64,000 nucleotides of DNA from Chloroflexota bacterium (GTDB lineage: Bacteria > Chloroflexota > Dehalococcoidia > Lucifugimonadales > SAR202-VII-2). Both the position numbers and the translations under genes were made by a program. The notes beneath the pieces are model-generated. The model was not told the DNA's origin. It worked only from the letters and a program-made list of their open reading frames with translations, and searched no databases. Each line of letters opens with the position of its first letter. The first letter of the stretch is position 1. Shown here one piece after another: positions 26,256 to 35,421 of this stretch. The stretch is taken from NCBI GenBank assembly GCA_003228115.1, contig QEVV01000001.1, positions 62,001 to 126,000 of the forward strand, given 5' to 3'.

Positions 26256-26987
26256 CTAGCTCTGCAAATAGTCCAAGACGAACTGCTCAACTGGATGAGC
26301 CCAAAGCTCGTCCGCCGCGCCGATCTGAACAAAACGGCCGTCCCGCATAACGGCGATGCGGTCCGCCATGGCGAAGGCATCCCTCATGTTGTGCGTGACA
26401 TAGAGCATGGTGGCTCGCTCGTCCTGCTGGAGCTTTCTGATTTCTTCCCGAGCCAGTACCCGGCTTGGTGGGTCGAGGCTGGACAGCGGTTCGTCCATGA
26501 GGAAAATTCTGGGCGACGCTGTCAGCGCCCGGGCAATCGCCACTTTTTGTTTCTGCCCTTGTGAGAGCTGGTCCGGCTTACGCCCGAACAGGGCCGGGTC
26601 CAAACCCACCCTCCTGGCCGCCTCCTTGATACGAACGCCGATGCTATCGGACGCCCAATTGCGCACTTTGAGAGGAAGGCTGAGGTTGGTGTACTTCTTC
26701 TCGTCCATGACCTTCATGTGGGGCCAAAGAGCATAGTTCTGGAAAACCATCTGTACGCCCCGCTTCCCAAGGGGCACATGATCAACCGGTTCACCGTCGA
26801 AGTAGACCGACCCCGAATCCTGACGCTCCAGCCCCGCGATGATGCGAAGCATGGATGTCTTGCCACAGCCCGTCGGCCCAACGACTACGAGCAGTTCGCC
26901 GCTTCCCACCGTCAGGCTAACGCCATCCAAGGCGACAACGCCCCGGTAGCGCTTGCTGATACCTTCCAGGCGGATCTCGGTCATCAA
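26256..26987 (-). CDS. ABC transporter ATP-binding protein
   Basis: The 243-residue ATPase has Walker A GPTGCGKTS, a Q-loop at FQNYALWPH, Walker B IFLMDEPLSSLD and a His-switch in VTHNM. The signature is LSQGQKQK where most have LSGGQ. It resembles MalK/PotA-type ATPases but lacks the C-terminal TOBE regulatory domain. No permease or binding protein is in the window, so it may serve permeases elsewhere. It lies 7 bp upstream of the Mo-hydroxylase gene; a molybdate or substrate uptake role is a guess from that. Confidence 0.87.
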   Translation of the reverse strand: MMTEIRLEGISKRYRGVVALDGVSLTVGSGELLVVVGPTGCGKTSMLRIIAGLERQDSGSVYFDGEPVDHVPLGKRGVQMVFQNYALWPHMKVMDEKKYTNLSLPLKVRNWASDSIGVRIKEAARRVGLDPALFGRKPDQLSQGQKQKVAIARALTASPRIFLMDEPLSSLDPPSRVLAREEIRKLQQDERATMLYVTHNMRDAFAMADRIAVMRDGRFVQIGAADELWAHPVEQFVLDYLQS

Positions 26988-27164
26988 CCTCTCTTAGCCA
27001 CGGCCGGTGCAGGGCTCGCTCCGCGGAGGGTTCGGGGGAGCCCTCGAAAAATATGAAGTGTTGGGGGAGTGGGTGGGACTCCTCGTTAACCAAGCCCGGC
27101 GCCCACTTAGGCGACGGAGCCAATGTCCAGCAATGCTGCCCACGAGGTTGGCAGAGAAGCCCAG

Positions 27165-28421
27165 CTACACAAACCCCCTTAGCTCAACGGCGCGGGCGAC
27201 TCTTTCAACAGCGCATTCGTAGGCTGCGCCGCGCAGGGATAAGCCCCCATGCTGCGACCGGAGATGTATGTCAGAAACAGCGCGATTCATGAACTTCCGC
27301 AACTCATCGTTGACCCGATCAAGTTCCCAGCGGTATTGCTGGATGTTCTGTGCCCACTCGAAGTACGACACTACGACACCGCCGGCGTTGATCAGCAGGT
27401 CGGGAATGACCGTGGCACCCCTCTCAAACAATATGGCGTCGGCAGCAGGCGAAACCGGATGATTGGCGGCCTCCACAACAACCGACGCCTTAATCCTATC
27501 GACGTTATCAACAGTAATAACGTTCTCTATTGCGGCAGGGATCAAGATGTCGCAATCCAAAGCCAATAACTCATCGTTTGTAATCGCCTCGCCTCCGGGA
27601 AAGTCAGCTACGGCGCCCGCCGTGCCCTTATGATCCAACAAGCCCCCGACACTCAAGCCACGAGCGTTGAAAGTCCCGCCTCGAACGTCGCTAGTCGCAA
27701 CGATGGTGCAGTCCAGTTCTCTAAGGCTCCAGGCTGCCCACGAACCTACATTGCCTGAGCCCTGGATGGCCACTCTCTTTCCCGGCAGGTGATAGCCGGT
27801 GAGACGGGCCCATTCGGCCAAGCCATAGGCGACGCCCCTGCCGGTGGCAGCTTCACGACCCAGAGAGCCACCCAGCTCAACCGGCTTGCCTGTGACGATC
27901 GCCGGGCTGTAGCCCTCGATACGGCCATAGGCGTCCATCATCCAGGCCATGGTCTGGGCGTTCGTACCCACATCAGGGGCGGCAATGTCCCGAGTGACGC
28001 CCAAGAGATGGGCGATACTCTGCGTATAGGTTCGTGTCAATTGGTTCAACTCCCGCTGGCTGAGCAAACCGGGGCTGCATTGCACAGCCCCCTTCGCCCC
28101 GCCAAACGGCACATCAATCACGGCCGTCTTCCAGGTCATGAGGGCAGCGAGCGCTCGAACTTCATCGAGGTCAGCGTTGGGATGGAACCGCACTCCCCCC
28201 TTATAAGGCCCTCGAGCACCATTGTGTTGGACTCGAAATCCGTGGAGCACCTCAACGCTGCCATTGTCGCGGCGCAGTGGGACAACTACCTTCAACTCCC
28301 GCCAGGGCCACTGAAGCATCTCCGTAATGCCGTCAGGCAGCTTGAGCCGCTCAGCCGCCTGCCGAAAGAAGAACGTGACCGACTCAAAGGAACTCATGCG
28401 GTCTTGGGGTTGAACCGTCAC
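27165..28421 (-). CDS. gdhA: Glu/Leu/Phe/Val dehydrogenase (glutamate dehydrogenase)
   Basis: The 418-residue enzyme has GPYKGGVRFHP with Lys74, MTWKTAVIDVPFGGAKGAV with the substrate-binding Lys98 and Lys110, and the Rossmann motif VAIQGSGNVGSWAAW near residue 220. It converts glutamate to 2-oxoglutarate and ammonia with NAD(P). Length and the PFGGAKG motif fit hexameric GDH. The start is GTG at 28421, with AGGAGGCAC upstream. It lies 177 bp from the ABC ATPase gene in a gap where I see nothing else. Confidence 0.93.
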   Translation of the reverse strand: MTVQPQDRMSSFESVTFFFRQAAERLKLPDGITEMLQWPWRELKVVVPLRRDNGSVEVLHGFRVQHNGARGPYKGGVRFHPNADLDEVRALAALMTWKTAVIDVPFGGAKGAVQCSPGLLSQRELNQLTRTYTQSIAHLLGVTRDIAAPDVGTNAQTMAWMMDAYGRIEGYSPAIVTGKPVELGGSLGREAATGRGVAYGLAEWARLTGYHLPGKRVAIQGSGNVGSWAAWSLRELDCTIVATSDVRGGTFNARGLSVGGLLDHKGTAGAVADFPGGEAITNDELLALDCDILIPAAIENVITVDNVDRIKASVVVEAANHPVSPAADAILFERGATVIPDLLINAGGVVVSYFEWAQNIQQYRWELDRVNDELRKFMNRAVSDIHLRSQHGGLSLRGAAYECAVERVARAVELRGFV

Positions 28422-28518
28422 CGTGCCTCCTAGGAGCCCGTCGCTGAATTAGCGAGCCATAGCAACAACCACGATGCTCGTCTGCTGGACCATCGTCTCG
28501 GGCAAACTGGGAAAAGTC

Positions 28519-29394
28519 CTACAAAGCGCCTGCTTGCCGGGCAATGTCCAGCACGTAGCGGGCGTCATCGGCGTGGAGGTGCTCAATGAGCTTACCGTCA
28601 ACCGTGGTCGCTCCCCGCCCCTCCCGTTCCGACTCTTCGTAGGCCTGCACCACCCTTGTGGCGTAGTCGATCTCTTCGGCGTTGGGCGTAAAGACCTCAT
28701 GCACCGGGCCGATGTGGGTTGGGTGGATAACCATCTTTCCCTCGTAGCCCAAGATTCGTTCACGGCGCGAGGCGCTGAACAGCCCTTCGATATTGGGAAC
28801 GTCTTGAAACACCGTGCCGATCGGCATCTTGCCCGCGGCCCTTGCAGCCACCAGAACACGAGATCGTGGATAGAGAAACTCGGACTCATCTGCTGTGTAT
28901 TGACCCCTGGTTGAGTGGACATAATCCCCGCCGCCGAAAGCTACGGCATCGATCCGGGGGCTGCCAAAGACTGTCCGGTCCACGTTCACGATCCCCAGCG
29001 CTGTTTCCACAAGTGGCATCATGCGGGCTGTCCCCTCAGGACGACCCATACGGCGCTCCACTTCGGTAATGATCACATCCGCCACGCGGATGATCTCGTC
29101 GCTGTCGGCCTTGGGAACGATAACAAGGTCCACGCCGCCCTCGACGACCGCTATGAGATCATCGTGGCCCCACTGTGTTGTCAGACCGTTGATGCGTACC
29201 GCCCGTTCCTTACCTTTGAAGTCAACGGTGCTGAGCGCCTCTTTGACGGCGTTCCTGGCGTTGACCTTCTCCTGAGGGGCAACGGCATCTTCAATATCCA
29301 AAATGATGCTGTCGGCATCCGACTCAAGAGCGCGGGTCAAGAAGCGGGCGTTGTTGCCCGGAAGGAAGAGCATGGAACGGCGAAGTCTAGGCAT
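28519..29394 (-). CDS. HpcH/HpaI aldolase/citrate lyase family protein (CitE-like CoA-ester lyase)
   Basis: The 291-residue TIM-barrel protein has RSMLFLPGNN, DSIILDIEDAV with the metal-binding Glu-Asp, MPLVETALGI and GYEGKMVIHPTHI, the conserved substrate loop. CitE-like enzymes cleave or form CoA esters such as malyl-CoA, citramalyl-CoA or beta-methylmalyl-CoA. The isolated gene (no CitDF) favours a stand-alone malyl-/citramalyl-CoA lyase or thioesterase. GGAGG lies before the ATG. It is divergent from the DtxR-family gene. Confidence 0.9.
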   Translation of the reverse strand: MPRLRRSMLFLPGNNARFLTRALESDADSIILDIEDAVAPQEKVNARNAVKEALSTVDFKGKERAVRINGLTTQWGHDDLIAVVEGGVDLVIVPKADSDEIIRVADVIITEVERRMGRPEGTARMMPLVETALGIVNVDRTVFGSPRIDAVAFGGGDYVHSTRGQYTADESEFLYPRSRVLVAARAAGKMPIGTVFQDVPNIEGLFSASRRERILGYEGKMVIHPTHIGPVHEVFTPNAEEIDYATRVVQAYEESEREGRGATTVDGKLIEHLHADDARYVLDIARQAGAL

Positions 29395-29542
29395 TGGGAA
29401 ACCTCCTGAAAGAGCGGTTGGAAGCGTATCACCGTGATATGAGCGTCACAAGTCCTGAGAGAGTATCGTGCTGGGAGTCGCGGCAGGCTTTCAGTTGCAG
29501 GCACCATCCTTTATGCTGATTGCGTTCGTCACGGAGGCGGGT

Positions 29543-30277
29543 ATGGTGGCATCAGCGCAGGGTCAGGCAACGGAACGGGAGCAGCCGGAAGAGCTCCATT
29601 CACCGGCTGTGGAAAACTATCTGCTCGCCCTGTACGACCTCCAAGAGGAGCGTGGGTACCCCACCCTTTCGGAGCTAGCGTCTCACCTTCGACACTTCCC
29701 TCCCAGCGAGGCCCTTGGCACAACACTACCCTCCGTCAGCGGCATGCTTCGGCGTCTGCAGCGAGAGGAATTGGTAGAAATTGGCAAGGACAAGCGGGCT
29801 CGCCTAACCGACCGGGGAACCCAGGCGGGCAAAGACGTTGCCCGCCGTCACCACTTGGCGGAATGCCTGCTGGTGGACCTGCTGGGAGTGGACTTGCCAG
29901 ATGCCGACGAAGAAGCCCACCGCCTGGAGCACTTCATTTCGCCAGAGGTTTTGGAGAGCATCTTTCAGCGTCTCGGCCAACCCTCCACATGTCCTTATGG
30001 AAGGCCCATTCCAGACAGTGGCTACATCAAGCCAGAATCGCCCCATGTCCCCCTAAACCGAACCATCTCAGGAGAGACCTATTGCATAGCAATGCTCCCT
30101 GAAGACGACAAGCTGTTGGTAGCCTTCCTGGCCGAAAATCACATCGTTCCCGGTCAGGTCGTCCTCGTAAAGGAGTTGGCTACGTACCGTGATGCGGTAG
30201 TGCTGGGAATCAACGGAAGCGAAATTTCCATAGGGTCACGCGTGGCCGAGTCTATCAAAGTATTGCCCAGCAACTAG
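29543..30277 (+). CDS. DtxR/MntR-family metal-dependent transcriptional regulator
   Basis: The 244-residue protein has an N-terminal winged helix (AVENYLLALYDLQEE, then LPSVSGMLRRLQREELVEI) and the DtxR dimer and metal-binding helix ARRHHLAECLLVDLLGV, DEEAHRLEHFISPEV. A C-terminal FeoA-like SH3 domain (GQVVLVKELATYRDAVVL) follows. These repressors sense Fe2+ or Mn2+. The ATG at 29543 has GGAGG at 29533-29537, 5 nt away; upstream GTG and ATG codons give longer forms. Rieske 2 starts 44 bp downstream on the same strand, followed by the cupin array, so a metal-responsive link to these Fe enzymes is possible. Confidence 0.88.
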   Translation: MVASAQGQATEREQPEELHSPAVENYLLALYDLQEERGYPTLSELASHLRHFPPSEALGTTLPSVSGMLRRLQREELVEIGKDKRARLTDRGTQAGKDVARRHHLAECLLVDLLGVDLPDADEEAHRLEHFISPEVLESIFQRLGQPSTCPYGRPIPDSGYIKPESPHVPLNRTISGETYCIAMLPEDDKLLVAFLAENHIVPGQVVLVKELATYRDAVVLGINGSEISIGSRVAESIKVLPSN

Positions 30278-30321
30278 AGAGATTCCCAGGACCTGACGGG
30301 TCCTCAGACGGGAGGCACCAC

Positions 30322-31596
30322 ATGCTGAGCGTTCAGGAAAACGAGCGACTCACTCAAGTCGGGCCCGGCACCCCGATGGGGGAACTTCTGCGGCGTTACT
30401 GGTACCCCATCGCCCCGGCAGCAGAGTTGGACGAAAACCCTACCAAGGAAGTCCGCATCCTGGGTGAGGACTTGGTCCTTTACAAGGACCGCTCCGGGGA
30501 CTACGGCCTCGTGGGCAGGTACTGTGCACATCGCAGGGTTAACCTGGCCTACGGCATCCCTGAGGAACACGGCCTCCGCTGCATGTACCACGGCTGGCTC
30601 TACGACGAGGCCGGGCAGTGCACAGAGCAGCCCTTTGAAGAAACCGTCAGGCCACAGTCCCGCTTCAAGGACAAGATCAAACTTCCCGGCTATCCGGTCC
30701 AGGCACAGAGCGGGCTACTGTTTGCCTATCTCGGCCCGGAGCCAGCACCGTACCTACCAAAATGGGGCCCGCTGGTTTGGGGCAACACCATTAAGGAAAT
30801 TTCTATTACGGAGATCCCCTGCAACTGGCTCCAGTGCATGGAGAACTCTTTGGACCCCATTCACGTTGAGTGGCTCCACCGCTACTACACCAGCTACGTT
30901 TGGATGCGGCAGGGCAAAATCGCCGACACGCAACCACCCAAGATCCGCCATAGGAAGATCGGCTTTGATGTGTTCGACCACGGAATCATTAAACGCCGAG
31001 TACTGGATGGCTACACGGAGGACGACGACGATTGGAAGATCGGCCACCCCGTCCTGTTCCCTCACATCCTGTATGTTCAGGCAGGCGGCGTATTCTCCAC
31101 GCTCCAGCACCGCGTGCCGATAGACGACGAGCACACGCTACACGTCACCTACTATGCCTACGAATCTGCGCCAGGAACTGAGGCTCCGGCCCAGGACAGT
31201 GTGCCGTACCGGTATGCCAACCTATACAAGGAAGACGGCACCTTCGAAGTGGACTTCAGCCTGGATCAGGACAAGATGGTTTGGGCGTCTCAAGGCCCGA
31301 TAGCCGAGCGCAATCATGAGGCCCTTGGTGATTCGGATACCGGCATCATCCTGCTCCGGAAGCTCCTCAACGAGCAGATGCGAATCGTCGAGGATGGCGG
31401 CGATCCCATCAACGTCTTCCGCGACGAGGAGGCTGCGCAATCGATGCAAGTGCCAGTGGAACGCATCGGAAACGGATGGGACAAACTCAAAGAGGTCCGG
31501 TATATCCCACTGGAGCAAGGTGAGACGCCAGCGCTCGAGGAAATCATGCAGGTTCTATCCACCTGGGGTGATCGATCGAAGGTGCTGGAGCGCTAA
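30322..31596 (+). CDS. Rieske non-haem iron oxygenase 2
   Basis: The 424-residue enzyme has Cys68-x-His70 in RYCAHRRVN and Cys87-x2-His90 in CMYHGW for the [2Fe-2S] cluster. Asp178, His181 and His186 in ENSLDPIHVEWLH hold the catalytic iron and receive the electrons. It belongs to one subfamily with paralogues 3, 4 and 5, sharing the openings GTPMGELLRRYWYPI and VRILGEDLVLYKDRSG. It lies between a DtxR-type regulator and seven bicupin genes on the same strand. No reductase or ferredoxin gene is close. Substrate unknown. Confidence 0.94.
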   Translation: MLSVQENERLTQVGPGTPMGELLRRYWYPIAPAAELDENPTKEVRILGEDLVLYKDRSGDYGLVGRYCAHRRVNLAYGIPEEHGLRCMYHGWLYDEAGQCTEQPFEETVRPQSRFKDKIKLPGYPVQAQSGLLFAYLGPEPAPYLPKWGPLVWGNTIKEISITEIPCNWLQCMENSLDPIHVEWLHRYYTSYVWMRQGKIADTQPPKIRHRKIGFDVFDHGIIKRRVLDGYTEDDDDWKIGHPVLFPHILYVQAGGVFSTLQHRVPIDDEHTLHVTYYAYESAPGTEAPAQDSVPYRYANLYKEDGTFEVDFSLDQDKMVWASQGPIAERNHEALGDSDTGIILLRKLLNEQMRIVEDGGDPINVFRDEEAAQSMQVPVERIGNGWDKLKEVRYIPLEQGETPALEEIMQVLSTWGDRSKVLER

Positions 31597-31751
31597 TAGG
31601 GAGATGAAACTCCAAGCTGGCGGAACGCCGCTGAGACCCTGGTTTCTCCTGCCTTTTTCCGTCGCCGCCAATGTGATAACCTACCCAATCGGAAGACAAG
31701 GCGAAGCCGTCCTCGGCTTCCCATAATGCATATTCTCAGGAGGATTGAATT

Positions 31752-32870
31752 ATGGCTGATGACCTGCACTTTAGTGCTTACGACGCTTGGGTAGAGAAGG
31801 AGGGCCTGCCCGTCTACACCGGATGGGGCATCCACCCCCCCGACCTAAAGCTAGCTCACTGGGACCGCAAGGGCGTCGACGCCGCCTTTCTGCACCTTGA
31901 AGCGATGGGCGACCATTGCAACGATATCGTGATGGAGATTGCTCCTGGGGCCAGCACCAAGGCCGTCCGCCAAATGTTTGAAGAGATCGTCTACGTCCTG
32001 AGTGGCCGAGGCGCCACGACGGTGTCCGTGAAGGGAGGCGGTAACCAGACCTTCGAATGGCAGGCGGGGAGCCTCTTCGCCGTGCCAATGAACTCCCTAC
32101 ACCAGCACTTCAATGGCTCCGGTGACGAAGCCGTCCGGTTGCTCACGGTGTCCAACCTCCCGCTGATGATGAACATGTTCCACAACGAAGATTTCGTTTG
32201 GAACAACCCCTACGAGTTCGGCGACCGCCTGGGCGACACTGGCTTCTTCCAGGGCGAAGGCAAGATGCACGAGGTCCGGGAAGGCCGCACCTGGTGGGAG
32301 ACCAACCTCCTGGCCGACGCAGACCACTTCGAGTTGCGGCCGTGGAAGGACCGGGGAGCAGGCGGCATCAACCTGCAGTTCAACCTCTCCAACAGCACCA
32401 TGCACACGCACATCTCTGAGTTCCCAACTGGGACCTACAAGAAGGCCCACGGCCACGGCCCTGGCGCCCACATTATTCTATTGTCCGGCACTGGTTACTC
32501 CGTGTGCTGGCCAGATGAGAAGAACTGGCGGGGCAATGGCAATGGTTACGAGGACCGTGAACTGGTTCCTTGGGAAAAGGGCAGCATCTTTGTGCCTATG
32601 GGCTACCACCAGCACTTCAATACCGGCGCAGACCCAGCCCGCTACCTTGCCATCGGCTTCGGCGGCATGCGCTACCACGTCGGCGGCGGGGCCATAGGAA
32701 ATCGTGAGGCTGCCGATGCCATGGACAAGAGCGTCAAGGACGGCGGCATCCAGATCGAGTACCAGGACGAGAACCCAAACGTCTTGGAGACATTCGAGGC
32801 GGAGTGCGCCAAGCACGGCGGCACTTCCCAAATGCGCGAATACTTGAAGCAGTTCCGCTCAGTAGCCTAG
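31752..32870 (+). CDS. Bicupin protein 1 of 7
   Basis: The 372-residue protein has two cupin domains. The N-terminal domain (about 62-135) has a degenerate motif 1: the usual His-x-His is Val72-Arg73-Gln74, Glu78 and His117 remain. The C-terminal domain (about 225-300) has His233-x-His235-x4-His240 and His286 followed by Asn290, a histidine-rich metal site with His in place of Glu. Gentisate dioxygenase-like bicupins are the nearest functional group I can suggest; ring cleavage is unproven. AGGAGG precedes the ATG. The array promoter module is absent here; it begins 155 bp after Rieske 2 and may be read from there. Confidence 0.85.
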   Translation: MADDLHFSAYDAWVEKEGLPVYTGWGIHPPDLKLAHWDRKGVDAAFLHLEAMGDHCNDIVMEIAPGASTKAVRQMFEEIVYVLSGRGATTVSVKGGGNQTFEWQAGSLFAVPMNSLHQHFNGSGDEAVRLLTVSNLPLMMNMFHNEDFVWNNPYEFGDRLGDTGFFQGEGKMHEVREGRTWWETNLLADADHFELRPWKDRGAGGINLQFNLSNSTMHTHISEFPTGTYKKAHGHGPGAHIILLSGTGYSVCWPDEKNWRGNGNGYEDRELVPWEKGSIFVPMGYHQHFNTGADPARYLAIGFGGMRYHVGGGAIGNREAADAMDKSVKDGGIQIEYQDENPNVLETFEAECAKHGGTSQMREYLKQFRSVA

Positions 32871-32898
32871 CTACCGAAACTTCAACGCTGGTTGCTAG

Positions 32899-32935
32899 GA
32901 CAAGGCCCTGGGTTCGTTCGACCCAGGGCCTTGTC
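32899..32935 (+). terminator. Array hairpin a (after bicupin 1)
   Basis: GACAAGGCCCTGGGT (32899-32913) pairs perfectly with 32921-32935. No long T tract follows; the right arm runs directly into the next promoter's -35. Confidence 0.75.
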
Positions 32936-32960
32936 AATGAACGCCCGTCGCGGTTACCTT
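32931..32960 (+). promoter_or_regulatory. Array promoter a (before bicupin 2)
   Basis: TTGTCA (32931-32936), 18 bp and TACCTT (32955-32960), followed by GTG, lie 52 bp before the bicupin 2 ATG. The -35 overlaps the 3' arm of hairpin a. Confidence 0.6.
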
Positions 32961-33012
32961 GTGCCGGAACATTTTGCGCCACTTAAGCATCCGCAATCAC
33001 GAGGAGGAAACA

Positions 33013-34134
33013 ATGGCGGTAGACCTGCATTACAGTGCCTACGACACCTGGGTCGCTAACGCGGGACTCCCTATCTACGAAGGCTGGGGCATTCACCCGC
33101 CAGACCTAAAGCTAGCGCCCTGGGAACTTAAAGGCATGGACGCGGCGATCCTTCATCTGGAGGCGATGGGACAACAGTGCAATGACTTCGTGCTGGAAAT
33201 GGGACCCGGCGGTAGCAGCAAGCCCATCCGCCAGATGCACGAAGAACTGATCTACGTGCTCAGCGGCCGGGGCGCAACCTCAGTTTGGTTGGACGACGAA
33301 AGCAGCAAGCGTACGTTTGAATGGCAGGCAGGAAGCCTCTTCGGTGTGCCTCAGAACGCCACGCACCAGCACTTCAACGGGTCCGGTGATGAGCCTGCTC
33401 GCTTCATTACCATCACGGACTTGCCACTGATGCTCAACATGTTCCACAGCGAAGACTTCATCTGGAACAACTCTTTCAACTTTCTCGACCGGTTCGGGGA
33501 CGATGGGTACTTCGTGGGCGAAGGCAAGATGCATGATATCCGTGAAGGGCGGTCGTGGTGGGAGACAAACGTCCTAGCAGACGCCGACCACTTCGAGTTG
33601 CGGCCCTGGAAGGACAGGGGCGCCGGCGGCATCAACCTGCAGTTCAACCTGGCCAATAGCTCGATGCACACGCACATCTCAGAGTTCTCCCCCGGCATGT
33701 ACAAGAAGGCTCACGGCCATGAGCCCGGAGCCCATATCGTGCTGCTGTCCGGCACCGGTTTCTCTCTGGTATGGCCGGACAACAAGCACTGGAAAGGAAA
33801 TGGGGGCGGTTTCGACGAAGTGGTGATGGTTCCCTGGAAGAAGGGCAGCATCTTCGTGCCGAAGGGCTTCCACCAGCACTTCAACACCGGCACTGACCCC
33901 GCCCGTTACCTGGCGATGGGGTTTGGCGGCTTCCGATACCACATCGGAAGGGACACCATGGGAACCAAGTACCACTCTTTCGGAGCTGACGTCAGCACGC
34001 GTCTTGGCGGGTTCCAGATCGAGTACGCTGACGAGGATCCCGCCATCCTGGAGATGTTTGAAGAGGAGTGCCGGAAGAACAACAGCCAGTCCAACATGCG
34101 GGAGTACCTCAAGCAGTTCCGCGACGTAAACTAG
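33013..34134 (+). CDS. Bicupin protein 2 of 7
   Basis: The 373-residue protein starts MAVDLHYSAYDTWVANAG after GAGGAGG. N-terminal cupin motif 1 reads PIRQMHEE, so both metal His positions are lost (Ile, Gln) though Glu and the motif 2 His persist. The C-terminal motif HGHEPGAH and GFHQHFN keeps four His. It is the closest relative of bicupin 3 (roughly nine in ten residues identical by eye), so this pair is a recent duplication. It is separated from its neighbours by hairpin-promoter modules. Function as for bicupin 1, unproven. Confidence 0.84.
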   Translation: MAVDLHYSAYDTWVANAGLPIYEGWGIHPPDLKLAPWELKGMDAAILHLEAMGQQCNDFVLEMGPGGSSKPIRQMHEELIYVLSGRGATSVWLDDESSKRTFEWQAGSLFGVPQNATHQHFNGSGDEPARFITITDLPLMLNMFHSEDFIWNNSFNFLDRFGDDGYFVGEGKMHDIREGRSWWETNVLADADHFELRPWKDRGAGGINLQFNLANSSMHTHISEFSPGMYKKAHGHEPGAHIVLLSGTGFSLVWPDNKHWKGNGGGFDEVVMVPWKKGSIFVPKGFHQHFNTGTDPARYLAMGFGGFRYHIGRDTMGTKYHSFGADVSTRLGGFQIEYADEDPAILEMFEEECRKNNSQSNMREYLKQFRDVN

Positions 34135-34164
34135 CCTCACTTCGCTAGGCGTGGCTGTTCGAAA

Positions 34165-34198
34165 CAAGGCCCAGGCTGTTTGCACAGCCTGGGCCTTG
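34165..34198 (+). terminator. Array hairpin b (after bicupin 2)
   Basis: CAAGGCCCAGGCTGT (34165-34179), loop TTGC and ACAGCCTGGGCCTTG (34184-34198) form a perfect 15-bp stem. Confidence 0.75.
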
Positions 34199-34224
34199 CT
34201 CTGCCCTTCGCATAACGGTACCTT
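34196..34224 (+). promoter_or_regulatory. Array promoter b (before bicupin 3)
   Basis: TTGCTC (34196-34201), 17 bp and TACCTT (34219-34224), with conserved GG before and GTG after, lie 46 bp before the ATG. Confidence 0.6.
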
Positions 34225-34270
34225 GTGGGCGAAACTTGAGCAGGAAAATCTTAACTTAGGGGCGAAAACA

Positions 34271-35392
34271 ATGGCCGTAGACTTACATTACAGCGCATAC
34301 GACACCTGGGTTGCGAGCACAGGGCTCCCTGTCTATGAAGGCTGGGGCATCCACCCGCCCGACCTCAAGCTGGCGCCCTGGGACCTCAAGGGCATGGACG
34401 CAGCGATCCTCCACCTTGAGGCGATGGGCCACCAATGCAACGACTTCGTATTGGAGATGCCGCCTGGCGGTAGCAGCAAGCCCATCCGCCAAATGCACGA
34501 AGAGTTGATCTACGTGCTCAGCGGGCGGGGCGCAACCTCAGCGTGGCTGGAAGACGAAAGCAGCAAGCGGACATTCGAGTGGCAGGCGGGTAGCCTCTTC
34601 GGCATTCCCCAGAACGCCACTCACCAGCACTTCAACGGCTCTGGGGACGAGCCCGCTCGCTTCCTGACAGTGACTGACCTGCCGGTCATGCTGAACATGT
34701 TCCACAGTGAGGACTTCATCTGGAACAACCCATTCAATTTCCGCGACCGGTTCGGCGATGACGGCTTCTTCACGGGCGAAGGCAAAATGCACGAAGTCCG
34801 TGAAGGCCGCACCTGGTGGGAGACGAACGTCCTCGCCGACGCTGACAACTTCGAGTTGCGGCCCTGGAAGGACAGGGGCGCTGGAGGCATCAACCTCCAG
34901 TTCAACCTGGCTAACAGCACCATGCACACGCACATCTCGGAGTTCTCTCCCGGAATGTACAAGAAGGCACACGGCCACGAGCCCGGCGCCCATATCGTGC
35001 TGCTGTCAGGCACGGGGTTCTCCTTGGTGTGGCCGGACGGCAAGAACTGGAAGGGCAACGGCGGGGGCTTCGACGAGGTGGTCATGGTGCCATGGAAAAA
35101 GGGGAGCATTTTCGTGCCCATGGGATTCCACCAGCACTTCAACACCGGTACCGATCCAGCCAGGTATCTTGCCATGGGCTTCGGCGGGCCCCGCTATCAC
35201 GTCGGCCGTGACGCCATGGGCACCAAGTACCACGCCTCCGGCGCAGACGTGAGCACGCGCCTAGGCGGGTTCCAGATAGAGTACGCCGACGAGAACCCCG
35301 CCATCTTGGAGTTGTTTGAAGAGGAGTGCCGGAAGAACAACAGCCAGTCCAACATGCGGGAGTATCTCAAGCAGTTCCGCGACGTAAAATAG
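34271..35392 (+). CDS. Bicupin protein 3 of 7
   Basis: The 373-residue protein starts MAVDLHYSAYDTWVASTG; the frame upstream to 34151 runs through hairpin and promoter DNA. N-terminal motif 1 is again PIRQMHEE and the C-terminal site HGHEPGAH plus GFHQHFN. It differs from bicupin 2 mostly at surface-type positions and shares the same MREYLKQFRDVK ending as bicupin 6. No classical AGGAGG lies before the ATG (TTAGGGGCGAAAAC only), unlike bicupins 1, 2 and 6, so translation may be weaker. Confidence 0.84.
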   Translation: MAVDLHYSAYDTWVASTGLPVYEGWGIHPPDLKLAPWDLKGMDAAILHLEAMGHQCNDFVLEMPPGGSSKPIRQMHEELIYVLSGRGATSAWLEDESSKRTFEWQAGSLFGIPQNATHQHFNGSGDEPARFLTVTDLPVMLNMFHSEDFIWNNPFNFRDRFGDDGFFTGEGKMHEVREGRTWWETNVLADADNFELRPWKDRGAGGINLQFNLANSTMHTHISEFSPGMYKKAHGHEPGAHIVLLSGTGFSLVWPDGKNWKGNGGGFDEVVMVPWKKGSIFVPMGFHQHFNTGTDPARYLAMGFGGPRYHVGRDAMGTKYHASGADVSTRLGGFQIEYADENPAILELFEEECRKNNSQSNMREYLKQFRDVK

Positions 35393-35421
35393 CCTCTTCC
35401 CAGATTGCGAAGCCGTTCCCA

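Noticed and set aside
34151..34270. Longer N-terminus of bicupin 3 and similar extensions of bicupins 2, 4, 6 and 7
   Set aside because: These extensions run through the hairpin and promoter modules or the preceding gene. The conserved start M[A/V][V/E/D]DLH[Y/F]S marks the true N-terminus.
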